Source: Lactobacillus sp. CBA3605
GTDB taxonomy: Bacteria; Bacillota; Bacilli; Lactobacillales; Lactobacillaceae
Length of the DNA: 64,000 bases
Assembly (NCBI RefSeq): GCF_002970915.1
Contig: NZ_CP027190.1
Span: forward strand, 558,001-622,000
Direction: 5' to 3'
The stretch's first letter is position 1. Every line of letters starts with the position of its first letter. The notes under the pieces were generated by a model. The model was not told the origin of the DNA. It was given only the letters and a program-made list of their open reading frames with translations, and made no database searches. Of this stretch, positions 56,338 through 64,000 are shown in pieces. The translations under genes were made by a program, and so were the position numbers.

Positions 56338-57366
56338 TTAAGCCTCAAAATCAGTCGTTAAGACTAATTTACCAAGCATCTGCCCCGTTTCGACAATCTG
56401 ATGGGCTTGCTTTAAGTTGGCTGCATTCAGCCCGGTTATGATTTGCTGCGTTGTGGCTTGCAAGTCACCGTCATCCGCTAATTGGGCGACCCGAGCCAAC
56501 ATCATGCCTTGGGTCGCTAATTCTGGCAATTGATACTGCGACTTAGTAAACATGAACTCCCAAGCAAAGTTAAGTCCTTTATTTTTTAGCAATGCCATTG
56601 GTAACGGCTGAGCATTCGTTACCACGGCAACAATCGTACTTAGCGGCCGCATTAACGGGGCAACCAGTGGTAAATAACGATCAGTTGAATGCAATAATAG
56701 CGCACTATCCACGGTAGTAATCCCGTGAGCTTGCAACTGTGAGCCCAAGTCTTCATGATAATCCAACACCACATCAGCACCTAAGTTTTGCACCCAGGCT
56801 TTCGTTTTAGCTTGCCCGGCCGTCGTAATCACCGTCAAGCCGGCCCACTTCGCTAACTGAATGGCGATTGACCCAACCCCACCGGCTCCATTGATGATTA
56901 ACACCGAGTGACCCTGATTAGCCTGAGCTTGAGCCTGCCAACCTAGCTTTTCGAAGAGGGCTTCCCACGCTGTCAGTGCAGTTAATGGTAACCCAACGGC
57001 ATCCGTAATTGACCACGTTTTGGGTGCTAGCGCAATTAACCGTTCATCGACTAACTGATACTGGGCATTACTCCCCGGACGGGTCACATCACCCGCATAA
57101 TAGACCACGTCATCCGTCATTATGGTCGTCACCGTTTCACCAACCGCAATGACCTTACCAATGGCATCAAATCCCAGGATACGTGGGATTGCCGTGGCAG
57201 ATTGTCCCTGCCGTTGTTTCGTGTCAACCGGATTGACAGCGACCGCTTGAATTTCAACTAACACGTCGCGACCAGTCGGCGCTGGCACCTCAATCGTGAC
57301 ATCTTTAAAACTAGCTGGATCACTAATGGGTAACCCGACATAACTGCCTACTGCTTTTGCTCGCAT
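56338..57366 (-). CDS. zinc-independent MDR-family quinone oxidoreductase/alcohol dehydrogenase-like
   Basis: A 342-residue medium-chain reductase. The N-terminal GroES-like domain includes VAVNPVDTKQR and FDAIGKVIAVG; the Rossmann domain has INGAGGVGSIAIQLAKWAGL for NAD(P)H. The Cys and His zinc ligands of true alcohol dehydrogenases are absent, so this is closer to the zeta-crystallin/YogA-type 'zinc-type alcohol dehydrogenase-like' reductases acting on quinones or enones. Substrate not known. Start ATG follows GGAAGGA. It is 16 bases after the DUF2785 gene, in one transcript. Confidence 0.88.
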   Translation of the reverse strand: MRAKAVGSYVGLPISDPASFKDVTIEVPAPTGRDVLVEIQAVAVNPVDTKQRQGQSATAIPRILGFDAIGKVIAVGETVTTIMTDDVVYYAGDVTRPGSNAQYQLVDERLIALAPKTWSITDAVGLPLTALTAWEALFEKLGWQAQAQANQGHSVLIINGAGGVGSIAIQLAKWAGLTVITTAGQAKTKAWVQNLGADVVLDYHEDLGSQLQAHGITTVDSALLLHSTDRYLPLVAPLMRPLSTIVAVVTNAQPLPMALLKNKGLNFAWEFMFTKSQYQLPELATQGMMLARVAQLADDGDLQATTQQIITGLNAANLKQAHQIVETGQMLGKLVLTTDFEA

Positions 57367-57382
57367 CGAACTAGCTTCCTTC

Positions 57383-58357
57383 CTAACCTAAAAATTCCAA
57401 TTCATCATCTAGATAATCCACCACTGACGTTGGAAAATCATCATGCAGTGCCATGGCTTCTAATAACCGATTGCGATTAAAAACTCGCGTCCAAGCAGCT
57501 TCCGTCGCTGGTGCCGGTTGCATCACTAATTGTTGATGCCAACGTTTAAACGCCAACAACAAATAATCCGCATACAAGTCATCACGACTGGTAATGGCAG
57601 CTAAATAAGTCGCTAAGCGCTCTGGTTCGCCAAAAATCAATGGCGTCGATAAGCGCTGATACCGTTCAATCAAGACGGCCAGCATCATCAACTTATCCGC
57701 CCGCGCCAACTTCTGTTCATCGCCTAATTCATCTAATAAGTTACCAATATGGGTATAAGCATGCGCCCAACCCGATTGGCCGATAAAGCCCCGCGTATCA
57801 CGTTCTAAAACCATGTAAACGATAAATTGTTGAACTAACTGTTCTAACCGTGCGGCCGTCATAAATGATAGCCCGGCGTGGTCCGCATAGACTAAAATCG
57901 ATAAAATTAAAATACTAAAGGACCGTTGATAAACGGCATCATTTTCAGTTTGATCAATGTGGGCAAATAACTGTTGATCTTGAATGACTAAGTCAAAGAT
58001 AACGCCCAGTTGCGTCGCCGTTAATAATTGCTGTTGTAACGATTCATTTAATAAATAATAACACCCACGGTCACGAACTGCGGGATTCAATGAGCCTAAA
58101 TGTTCAATTAATTGTTGGAGCTGTGCATCTGTAATTTCAGTTAACGTTCCGGCTTCTAAGCCATCGTGTAGTTGCTTAATTAATGTTAAGACTTCACCAT
58201 CATCCGGTATCGTTACCGTAGTGGCTGGTTCGACTGGGACTTGATTGATTAAATAGCCCAGTCGTTGCGGCAATGATTGGTAGAGTTCGCCGGCACGCAA
58301 ATGCTGTCGTAATTTCAAAACATCAGCTTTTAAAGTTGCTAATTTTTGTGTGTCCAT
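57383..58357 (-). CDS. DUF2785 family protein
   Basis: A soluble helical protein of 324 residues matching DUF2785, recognised by DRGCYYLLNE, LERDTRGFIGQSGWAHAYTHIGNLLDEL and the regular helix spacing of an alpha-alpha repeat. The family is found in Firmicutes without known function. No signal peptide. It is the first gene of a pair with the MDR reductase and is preceded by a terminator that belongs to the hicD unit. Confidence 0.82.
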   Translation of the reverse strand: MDTQKLATLKADVLKLRQHLRAGELYQSLPQRLGYLINQVPVEPATTVTIPDDGEVLTLIKQLHDGLEAGTLTEITDAQLQQLIEHLGSLNPAVRDRGCYYLLNESLQQQLLTATQLGVIFDLVIQDQQLFAHIDQTENDAVYQRSFSILILSILVYADHAGLSFMTAARLEQLVQQFIVYMVLERDTRGFIGQSGWAHAYTHIGNLLDELGDEQKLARADKLMMLAVLIERYQRLSTPLIFGEPERLATYLAAITSRDDLYADYLLLAFKRWHQQLVMQPAPATEAAWTRVFNRNRLLEAMALHDDFPTSVVDYLDDELEFLG

Positions 58358-58439
58358 AAATAACCTCGATTGCTTAGTTTAACCTTCATTTTAGCATGAT
58401 TACCCCGCAAATCACATTAGTTACACGTTCTAACCAGCT

Positions 58440-58483
58440 TAAAAAAAGAGTTACTTTAGCCTCAAATGGCACTAAAATAACTC
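58440..58483 (-). terminator. intrinsic terminator after hicD
   Basis: Minus-strand stem GAGTTATTTTAG / CTAAAGTAACTC (58472-58483 with 58448-58459) and a 7-base T tract. Confidence 0.85.
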
Positions 58484-58501
58484 CACTTTCGTTCAAAATG
58501 A

Positions 58502-59416
58502 CTATTGCGGTAAAACATCCACATTTGACTTGATGAACTTGGCTGAAGCGGTTAGAGCTGCTTGTTCATCCGCCGTTAAGTCCAAATGAATCAATGATTC
58601 CACACCATTTTTACCAATAACTGCCGGCATTCCCACATAAGTCCCAAATTCAGGATCAAATGCGGATACCGGACAAGCCAACTGCGCATCGGCACTGACG
58701 GCTTCTGCCAACCGTACGGCACAAGTCGCAATGGCGAAGTTGGTATAATGCTTGCCGTTCATCACAGCAAAAGCGCCTTGGCGTGCATCTTCTTCTAACT
58801 GGTCCAAATCCAACCCTTTGAAATTCTTAATTGGTTGACCATTAACACTGACTGTTGACCAAGCGACAAACTGAGAATTACCATGCTCGCCATAGACATA
58901 ACCGGCGACATTCTTACCATTCGTACCAACTGCCTGGCCGACATATTTCTGCATCCGCGCCGTATCTAAGAACGTCCCCGTTCCAAAGACCCGGTTCCGA
59001 TCAAAGCCGGTCATCCGTTGTAAATAATCAGTCATAACATCACAAGGATTCATAATATCAATGAGAATGCCCTTAAAACCAGAAGCCACAATTTTTGGTG
59101 CAATATCTCGGACAATGGCTTGATTAGAATCATATTCACCAAAGCGGCCCTTAGGACTGTTCATATCAATGGCTTTAATGTTCCCAGAGGCAACGATTAA
59201 AACTTCAGCATCAAGCAACGCCGCATAATCGTTCAAAATAATTTTCGTCGTTGAGGCTAACCGCGCTGAAGCATCATCTAAATCAAGTTTTTGGGCTTGC
59301 GCCAAAGCTTCATTATGATCAATTAAGACCAACTCATCGACAATCCCTTGTTGAACCAACGTATAAGCCACCGTTGCGCCCACTTGACCCAGACCAATCA
59401 CACCGTATTTACGCAT
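58502..59416 (-). CDS. hicD: L-2-hydroxyisocaproate dehydrogenase (LDH/MDH superfamily)
   Basis: A 304-residue NAD-dependent 2-hydroxyacid dehydrogenase. The N-terminal GLGQVGATVAY dinucleotide motif, the acidic end of strand 2 (LVLIDHNE), IDIMNPCDV, GTGTFLDTARM and GEHGNSQF (catalytic His) are intact. The active-site loop differs from lactate dehydrogenase and fits L-HicDH, which reduces branched 2-oxo acids from leucine and similar amino acids. Start ATG (59414-59416) follows GGAG at 8 bases. It lies between the DUF2785 gene and metQ with its own terminator. A generic L-lactate dehydrogenase is less likely from the loop sequence. Confidence 0.85.
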   Translation of the reverse strand: MRKYGVIGLGQVGATVAYTLVQQGIVDELVLIDHNEALAQAQKLDLDDASARLASTTKIILNDYAALLDAEVLIVASGNIKAIDMNSPKGRFGEYDSNQAIVRDIAPKIVASGFKGILIDIMNPCDVMTDYLQRMTGFDRNRVFGTGTFLDTARMQKYVGQAVGTNGKNVAGYVYGEHGNSQFVAWSTVSVNGQPIKNFKGLDLDQLEEDARQGAFAVMNGKHYTNFAIATCAVRLAEAVSADAQLACPVSAFDPEFGTYVGMPAVIGKNGVESLIHLDLTADEQAALTASAKFIKSNVDVLPQ

Positions 59417-59515
59417 CTTGCTAACTCCATTCTGCAATTTATTTTCTTTAGTTTAGACTACCTTGCAGCCCCCGCAAAGTCAAGCTAGACAGCGTCTAAT
59501 CCCTAGTTTGACGCA

Positions 59516-59551
59516 TAAAAAAGCCGATCAATTTTTTAATTGACCGACTTT
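59516..59551 (-). terminator. intrinsic terminator after metQ
   Basis: Minus-strand stem AGTCGGTCAATT / ATTGATCGGCT with G-U pairs and a T tract (59516-59522). Confidence 0.8.
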
Positions 59552-59566
59552 TGCCTGAACTAAGTT

Positions 59567-60397
59567 TTAGTTGGTTTTCGTCACTGGTAAGATGGCCCCT
59601 TTGTAATGGCTCTTAATCCAGCTTTGCGTACTCTTAGAACGTAACGCCTTCATCAATTTTTTGATAGCCGGCTTATTCTGATCACCCTTACGAACCGCCA
59701 CAATATTAGCGTATGGTGAATCTGACTTTTCAAGGGCAATGGTATCCTTACGAGGATCAAGGCCTGCTTGAACCGCATAATTAGCATTAATAACGACGGC
59801 ATCGCCTTCGTTATTCTTGTAAAATTGTGGCATGAGCTTGGCTTCATACGAATGCTTGAACTTCAAGTTCTTCTTATTCGTCTTAATGTCATCAAAGGTC
59901 GCTGACGTAATATCAGTCCCCTTCTTCAAAGTAATCAAACCAGCGTCTTTAAAGAGGGTTAAGACCCGGCCATAATCGGCCACGTTACTGCTGACTAAGA
60001 CTGTCGCACCATTCTTTAAATCCTTTAGATTTTTGACTTTCTTCGAATAAACCCCGATTGGTTCCAAATGTACGGCCCCCGCTGAAACTAAGGTCCCATT
60101 GTTTTCTTTATTCCAATTATTTAAAAATGGCACGTGCTGGAAATAATTTGCATCTAATTCTTTAGCCGCCAATGCCTTATTTGGCAAGACATAATCTTGG
60201 AAGACTTTGATTTTTAAGTTGATGCCTTCTTTTTTCAGTTGGGGCTGAATGTGCTTTAAAATCTGCGCATGTGGCACTGATGACGCCCCAACCGTAATCG
60301 TTGTCGTCCCCGTTGAAGATGACGTCTTCCCACAACCGACCAACAAGATAGCCGTCGCAGCAACTGCTAATAGCCCTAAAATTCCTTTTTTTCGCAT
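59567..60397 (-). CDS. metQ: methionine ABC transporter, substrate-binding lipoprotein MetQ
   Basis: A 276-residue NLPA-family lipoprotein with a signal peptide ending LLVGC (Cys at about residue 22). The family features are VGASSVPHAQIL, LDANYFQHVPFLNNW and the HLEPIGVYSKK segment. It delivers methionine to the MetI-MetN importer. It is the last gene of metN-metI-metQ, 20 bases after metI, and is followed by a terminator. Expression is expected to rise on methionine shortage through the Met T-box. Confidence 0.94.
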   Translation of the reverse strand: MRKKGILGLLAVAATAILLVGCGKTSSSTGTTTITVGASSVPHAQILKHIQPQLKKEGINLKIKVFQDYVLPNKALAAKELDANYFQHVPFLNNWNKENNGTLVSAGAVHLEPIGVYSKKVKNLKDLKNGATVLVSSNVADYGRVLTLFKDAGLITLKKGTDITSATFDDIKTNKKNLKFKHSYEAKLMPQFYKNNEGDAVVINANYAVQAGLDPRKDTIALEKSDSPYANIVAVRKGDQNKPAIKKLMKALRSKSTQSWIKSHYKGAILPVTKTN

Positions 60398-60417
60398 ACT
60401 AAGTTTCCTCCTAAATT

Positions 60418-61110
60418 TTAATTCGTGCGTTTATCAATCCGTTTAACCGCAAAATCCCCGATAAATTGGAAAATAAAGACAATCAATACAATGATGACCG
60501 TGGCAACTAATGTGATGGCATTGTTATTGGATTGGAAACCATCTTGATACGCCAGGTTACCTAAGCCCCCAGCCCCAATGGCCCCCGCCATCGCCGTATA
60601 CCCAATCAATGAGATTGTGGTCACAGTAATTCCGGAAACCAAAGCCGGCATACTTTCTGGCAGTAACACTTTACGAATAATCTGCCACCGCGTCGCCCCC
60701 ATGGATTCAGCCGCTTCAATCACCCCGTGGTCCAATTCATGAAACGCTAACTCAACCATCCGGGCGTAAAACGGCGCGGCGGAAATAATCAATGAAGGTA
60801 GCGCTGCCCGTGGGCCAATGATGGTCCCTACTAACTTTTGGGTGATCGGTAACAGCAACACGATTAAGATGATAAATGGAATCGACCGGAAAACGTTCAC
60901 AAACAAGGCAACGATGCCATTTAATAGCTTAACCAACGGGTTATGACTGTTCGTTGTTTCGAATAATAGCAACCCTAACGCAATGCCTAAAATAGCCACC
61001 ACAATCATGGAACCAATGGTTAGCCACAAGGTTTCCCAAGTGGACGTCAACATGTTCCCCCAATCCACATTTGAAAATTTAAAATACGACGCTAATCCTT
61101 GACTATTCAC
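60418..61110 (-). CDS. metI: methionine ABC transporter permease MetI
   Basis: A 230-residue membrane permease with five hydrophobic segments. The EAA-type loop contacting MetN is in EAAESMGATRWQIIRKVLLPE, and AMAGAIGAGGLGNLA is typical of MetI. It overlaps the metN stop by 8 bases and so is translationally coupled. Together with MetN it imports methionine. Confidence 0.95.
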   Translation of the reverse strand: MNSQGLASYFKFSNVDWGNMLTSTWETLWLTIGSMIVVAILGIALGLLLFETTNSHNPLVKLLNGIVALFVNVFRSIPFIILIVLLLPITQKLVGTIIGPRAALPSLIISAAPFYARMVELAFHELDHGVIEAAESMGATRWQIIRKVLLPESMPALVSGITVTTISLIGYTAMAGAIGAGGLGNLAYQDGFQSNNNAITLVATVIIVLIVFIFQFIGDFAVKRIDKRTN

Positions 61111-62134
61111 GATTTAAGACCTCCGTTTCAACGCGCATTTTTTGTAGGTAGCCGAGGGCCCCGTCGATTTGGTCTGGCTCACCGGTAATCTGAATATACA
61201 GCGACCCAATGGCTCCCTCTTGAGTTTGATGAATGGCACCTTCAATAATATTTAAATCTAATGGGTATTGTTTCAACATTTCAGAAACAATCGGTAATTT
61301 TGCTTGGTCCCCATGAAAGGTCAATTGAACAATTGTTCCTTTAGGATACTTGGTCAGTAATTGATCCACGACGGCGGTGGTATCCGTCAATGACGGTGTC
61401 ACTTCTTCGTTAACAAACCGCTTGGTAACCGCCTGTTGTGGCCGTTTAAAGACCTCTAAGACGGGGCCATGTTCGACAATCTTCCCGTTTTCCATCACGG
61501 CAACGTGGTCCGCAATCTTACGAATAACGTGCATTTCATGCGTAATCAGTACCACGGTGAGATTCAGCTTTTTATTAATATCCAATAACAAATCCAACAC
61601 TTCATCCGTCGTCTGCGGATCTAACGCACTGGTCGCTTCATCTGACAATAAAATCTGAGGATCATTCGCTAAAGCGCGGGCAATCCCAACCCGTTGCTTT
61701 TGACCACCGGAAAGTTCTGATGGATAAGCTTGTTCCCGACCAGCTAAGCCAACTAAGTCTGCCAAGTGTGCCGCCTTTTGCTTAGCTTCAGCCTTGCTTA
61801 ACCCAGTTAGTTCTAACGGAAACATGATGTTTTGCAACACGGTCCGGGACCACAATAAGTTAAAGTGTTGGAAAATCATCCCAATTTGATGCCGTTGCTG
61901 CCGTAATTTTGCCCCACTCAGAGCAGAAATTTCAACATCATCAATCGTGACATGGCCACTGGTTGGGGTTTCAAGACCGTTTAACATGCGTACCAAAGTA
62001 CTCTTACCGGCACCGGAATAGCCCACAATCCCATAAATATGCCCATCTTCAATTTTTAGATTGACGTCTTGCACCGCGTGAACAGCGCCTTGTTTACTGG
62101 CAAACGTTTTGGTCACGTCTTTAAATTCAATCAA
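61103..62134 (-). CDS. metN: methionine ABC transporter ATPase MetN
   Basis: A 343-residue ATPase. Walker A GYSGAGKST, signature LSGGQKQRVGIARAL, Walker B ILLSDEATSALD and a switch His in LITHEMHV are intact. The C-terminal NIL domain (about 265-343) senses methionine and inhibits transport in MetN proteins. Start TTG (62132-62134) follows AAGGAGG. It is the first gene after the Met T-box leader. Confidence 0.95.
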   Translation of the reverse strand: MIEFKDVTKTFASKQGAVHAVQDVNLKIEDGHIYGIVGYSGAGKSTLVRMLNGLETPTSGHVTIDDVEISALSGAKLRQQRHQIGMIFQHFNLLWSRTVLQNIMFPLELTGLSKAEAKQKAAHLADLVGLAGREQAYPSELSGGQKQRVGIARALANDPQILLSDEATSALDPQTTDEVLDLLLDINKKLNLTVVLITHEMHVIRKIADHVAVMENGKIVEHGPVLEVFKRPQQAVTKRFVNEEVTPSLTDTTAVVDQLLTKYPKGTIVQLTFHGDQAKLPIVSEMLKQYPLDLNIIEGAIHQTQEGAIGSLYIQITGEPDQIDGALGYLQKMRVETEVLNRE

Positions 62135-62153
62135 TTTATTTCCTCCTTATGCA

Positions 62154-62462
62154 CAAAAAAAGCTTCTCATCCCACTGGTAAAAATGATCTCAAATCATCA
62201 TCACCAATAGGACGAGAAGCATAGTCTCGCGGTACCACCCATCTTTGTCACTTGCTCACGCAAGTCACCTCAAGAGTTAGTTCTAACTCAGCACAATAAT
62301 GGGTGCTACCCAAGTCTGGTTAACCGAAGCTCACCAAACTACATTAATTCAAGACCATCTTCCATTTCACGATTAATCTCTTTTACACCGACCAGAGACT
62401 CTCTTGGTAATCGTAGCCATGTACTCATCTTTTCAAAATGACATTTTTTTAATGATTTATTA
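62154..62462 (-). promoter_or_regulatory. T-box riboswitch of metNIQ, specifier ATG (Met)
   Basis: On the minus strand: GATGAGTA, AGAGAGTCTC, specifier loop GAA-G-ATG-G (ATG at 62356-62358), T-box GGGTGGTACCGCG (62228-62240) and a long terminator stem (62160-62220) with a 7-base T tract just before the metN ribosome binding site. A second in-line GAAATGG also contains ATG, so either reading gives Met. Confidence 0.92.
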
Positions 62463-62470
62463 ATGTATCG

Positions 62471-62499
62471 AGTATACCGAGGGCTTATAAAATTGTCAA
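62471..62499 (-). promoter_or_regulatory. promoter of metNIQ
   Basis: Minus strand TTGACA (62494-62499), 17-base spacer, TATACT (62471-62476); it overlaps the downstream end of the GcvH-like gene region. Confidence 0.8.
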
Positions 62500-62509
62500 G
62501 CCCATGGAA

Positions 62510-62806
62510 TTAGTCCACGTCGATTAACCAAGCTTCGCCATCGACTGAACTATTCAAGACCGTGAAATCAGTCTTTAGCGCTGGATTAACGGCAATTACG
62601 GTACCGCTAATTGGGCAGTTGAACTCCGAAACTGCTTTGGTCGCTTCAATGCTTAAAAAGGCCATTTTTTGACTAACTTTGTCGCCGATTGCCGGTAATT
62701 CAGCGTATTTCACTTCACCCAAGGCTTCGTGGGCCGCTTTAGTTAACCCAATACGGGTATGACCATCAGTATCTTTTGTCCAAAAATAGGCTGCATCTTC
62801 ACTCAT
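62510..62806 (-). CDS. stand-alone GcvH-like lipoyl-carrier protein
   Basis: A 98-residue biotinyl/lipoyl-domain protein of the GcvH family, shorter than the usual 125-130 residues. The lipoylated Lys is Lys57 in SIEATKAVSEFNCP, followed by GTVIAVNPAL; the family motif is SVKA(A/V)S. No glycine-cleavage genes (gcvP, gcvT) are nearby. In bacilli a lone GcvH serves as the lipoyl relay to the 2-oxoacid dehydrogenases, which is the likely role here. It lies 28 bases downstream of the rodA-like gene, probably cotranscribed. Confidence 0.88.
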   Translation of the reverse strand: MSEDAAYFWTKDTDGHTRIGLTKAAHEALGEVKYAELPAIGDKVSQKMAFLSIEATKAVSEFNCPISGTVIAVNPALKTDFTVLNSSVDGEAWLIDVD

Positions 62807-62834
62807 TTAAACCACCATGCTTTCCTTGACTACG

Positions 62835-64000
62835 TTACTCAAACCGATTGTTACGACTAAACATATAAGACTTGAAATGGAACCGCATGGACATCATTAG
62901 CCCAATACCGGCCATATTGGCAATCAATGCCGAGCCCCCTTGACTAATAAATGGCAAGGGAATCCCCGTCATTGGTAATAGACCAATACTCATCCCAATG
63001 TTTTCAAAGACATGGAACAAAATCATCATAATAACCCCGGTCGAAATGTACGCATAAAATTCATTTTTCGTATCAAAAGTGACCCGAATCATTTGATAAA
63101 TTAATAAAAAGTATAATAACACCACAACCGTACAACCAATGAAGCCAAAGTTTTCACCGATGACGGAAAAAATCATATCAGATTCACGAACAGGCACGGT
63201 GACGTGCGACACATTGAATCCGCGCCCGGTAATTTGCCCAGACCCAATCGCCTTCATACTTTGCCAAACTTGATAAGCATTATTCGATGTATCTGTAGCG
63301 GGATTTAACCACGTATCAATCCGTGCGAACTGATACGCCTTAAAGCCAACTGCTTCTAGCACTTGCCGACCACTGGTAGAAATCACCAGATATAAGACCG
63401 TGCCAGCAAACGCTGCAACTAGCGTGAAAGCCGGTGCTAATAACCGCCAAGAAATTCCCGAAACAATAATCACACCACCTAAAATGGCAAAGAACACTAA
63501 CAACGTCCCAAAGTCATTTTGTAGCTTCAATAATACGGCAACGGGGACCGTGTACGCAATCAACTTACCAATTAACTGCCAATCCCCAGCCATGCTATGC
63601 ACAGGATGTTCGGTGTTGTGCATCGTAACGACCCGACCTAACATTAAGATAAAGGCCGGCTTCATTACTTCCGATGGCTGGAACGTCAAGCTCCCAACGG
63701 CAAACCAACTTTTGGCACCGGTACTATTAAACATTGCTTTACTATAAAGAACTAACACAGCAACTAGTAGAAAGATGCCAAACCAATACGCAATTGGTGC
63801 CACCCGCCATAATTGTTCCGAATCAAATTGCATGATAATAACCGCTAAGGCCGTCCCAATGACAAACCACATAATCTGACTAACGACTTGTTTAGTTACA
63901 CTAACGACACTTGAATCATGGGTAGCTGCGACATAAATCGACGCCAACCCAATCAAGCCCAACATCATTACTGAAAATATGATACCGTAATCAACACGTG
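62835..64000 (-). CDS. rodA: FtsW/RodA/SpoVE peptidoglycan polymerase, RodA type (5' end beyond window)
   Basis: A SEDS-family membrane protein with about ten hydrophobic segments. The open frame continues through the right window edge (the segment RVDYGIIFSV precedes the first internal Met), so the N-terminus is missing by perhaps 10-20 residues. The C-terminal signature TGIPLPFISQGGSALIANM and the NDFGT segment of the polymerase are intact. RodA makes lateral-wall glycan strands with its PBP2 partner. The MreBCD, RodZ and MinCD genes in this window serve the same process. Confidence 0.93.
   Translation of the reverse strand, partial: RVDYGIIFSVMMLGLIGLASIYVAATHDSSVVSVTKQVVSQIMWFVIGTALAVIIMQFDSEQLWRVAPIAYWFGIFLLVAVLVLYSKAMFNSTGAKSWFAVGSLTFQPSEVMKPAFILMLGRVVTMHNTEHPVHSMAGDWQLIGKLIAYTVPVAVLLKLQNDFGTLLVFFAILGGVIIVSGISWRLLAPAFTLVAAFAGTVLYLVISTSGRQVLEAVGFKAYQFARIDTWLNPATDTSNNAYQVWQSMKAIGSGQITGRGFNVSHVTVPVRESDMIFSVIGENFGFIGCTVVVLLYFLLIYQMIRVTFDTKNEFYAYISTGVIMMILFHVFENIGMSIGLLPMTGIPLPFISQGGSALIANMAGIGLMMSMRFHFKSYMFSRNNRFE

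Overview
The window is a compact stretch of a Firmicutes chromosome, most likely a lactobacillus of the Lactiplantibacillus plantarum group. I recognise the gene order (mutL-mutS, rny, recA-cinA-pgsA, minCD-mreBCD, folC, valS, thiI, ezrA, rpsD, rarA, ddl, metNIQ). Supporting this are strong GGAGG ribosome binding sites, T-box leaders for amino-acid genes, a D-Ala-D-Lac type Ddl and an L-2-hydroxyisocaproate dehydrogenase. No database search was run, so the species is an inference. Most genes lie on the minus strand. I see no prophage, insertion sequence, tRNA, rRNA or CRISPR.

Layout. 1-2036: the N-terminal part of a large YfhO-like membrane protein, cut by the left edge. 2.2-12.2 kb: mismatch repair (mutL, mutS), a phosphodiesterase (ymdB), RNase Y, and recA-cinA with an SOS box. 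12.3-16.5 kb: pgsA, a RodZ-like protein and two M16 peptidase-family proteins. 16.7-18.1 kb: an aspartokinase on the plus strand. 18.2-20.8 kb: an amino-acid ABC transporter behind a two-stage T-box leader whose specifier reads CAC (histidine). 20.8-24.8 kb: minD, minC, mreD, mreC, mreB (division and shape). 25-30.7 kb: radC, folC, valS with its own T-box, and tpx. 30.8-35.2 kb: a gamma-glutamylcysteine ligase, an array of five 97-bp repeats, thiI and its partner cysteine desulfurase. 35.4-44.7 kb: ezrA, a methionine sulfoxide reductase, rpsD with an autoregulatory leader, conserved small proteins, a divergent GshF-like protein, rarA, a probable 6S RNA and a universal stress protein.

44.8-51.3 kb is the least ordinary part. 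A five-gene minus-strand run encodes four membrane proteins that each begin with the same double-CxxC zinc ribbon (fused to DUF805, a PrsW-type protease, a class A beta-lactamase-like serine hydrolase, and an unknown domain) and ends with a lipoprotein. A divergent XRE regulator with a protease-dead S24 domain sits upstream, followed by an XRE-TPR regulator. This is my main candidate for an undescribed system. 51.7-64 kb returns to housekeeping: glycerophosphodiesterase, CPA1 antiporter, Ddl, an MDR-type reductase, a DUF2785 protein, HicDH, the methionine transporter metNIQ behind a Met T-box, a stand-alone GcvH and the 3' part of a rodA/ftsW gene cut by the right edge.

Several genes work as groups: MinCD/MreBCD/EzrA/RodA/RodZ in cell shape and division; IscS-type desulfurase with ThiI in sulfur transfer; MutSL and RecA in DNA repair; two T-box ABC importers and valS in the response to uncharged tRNA.
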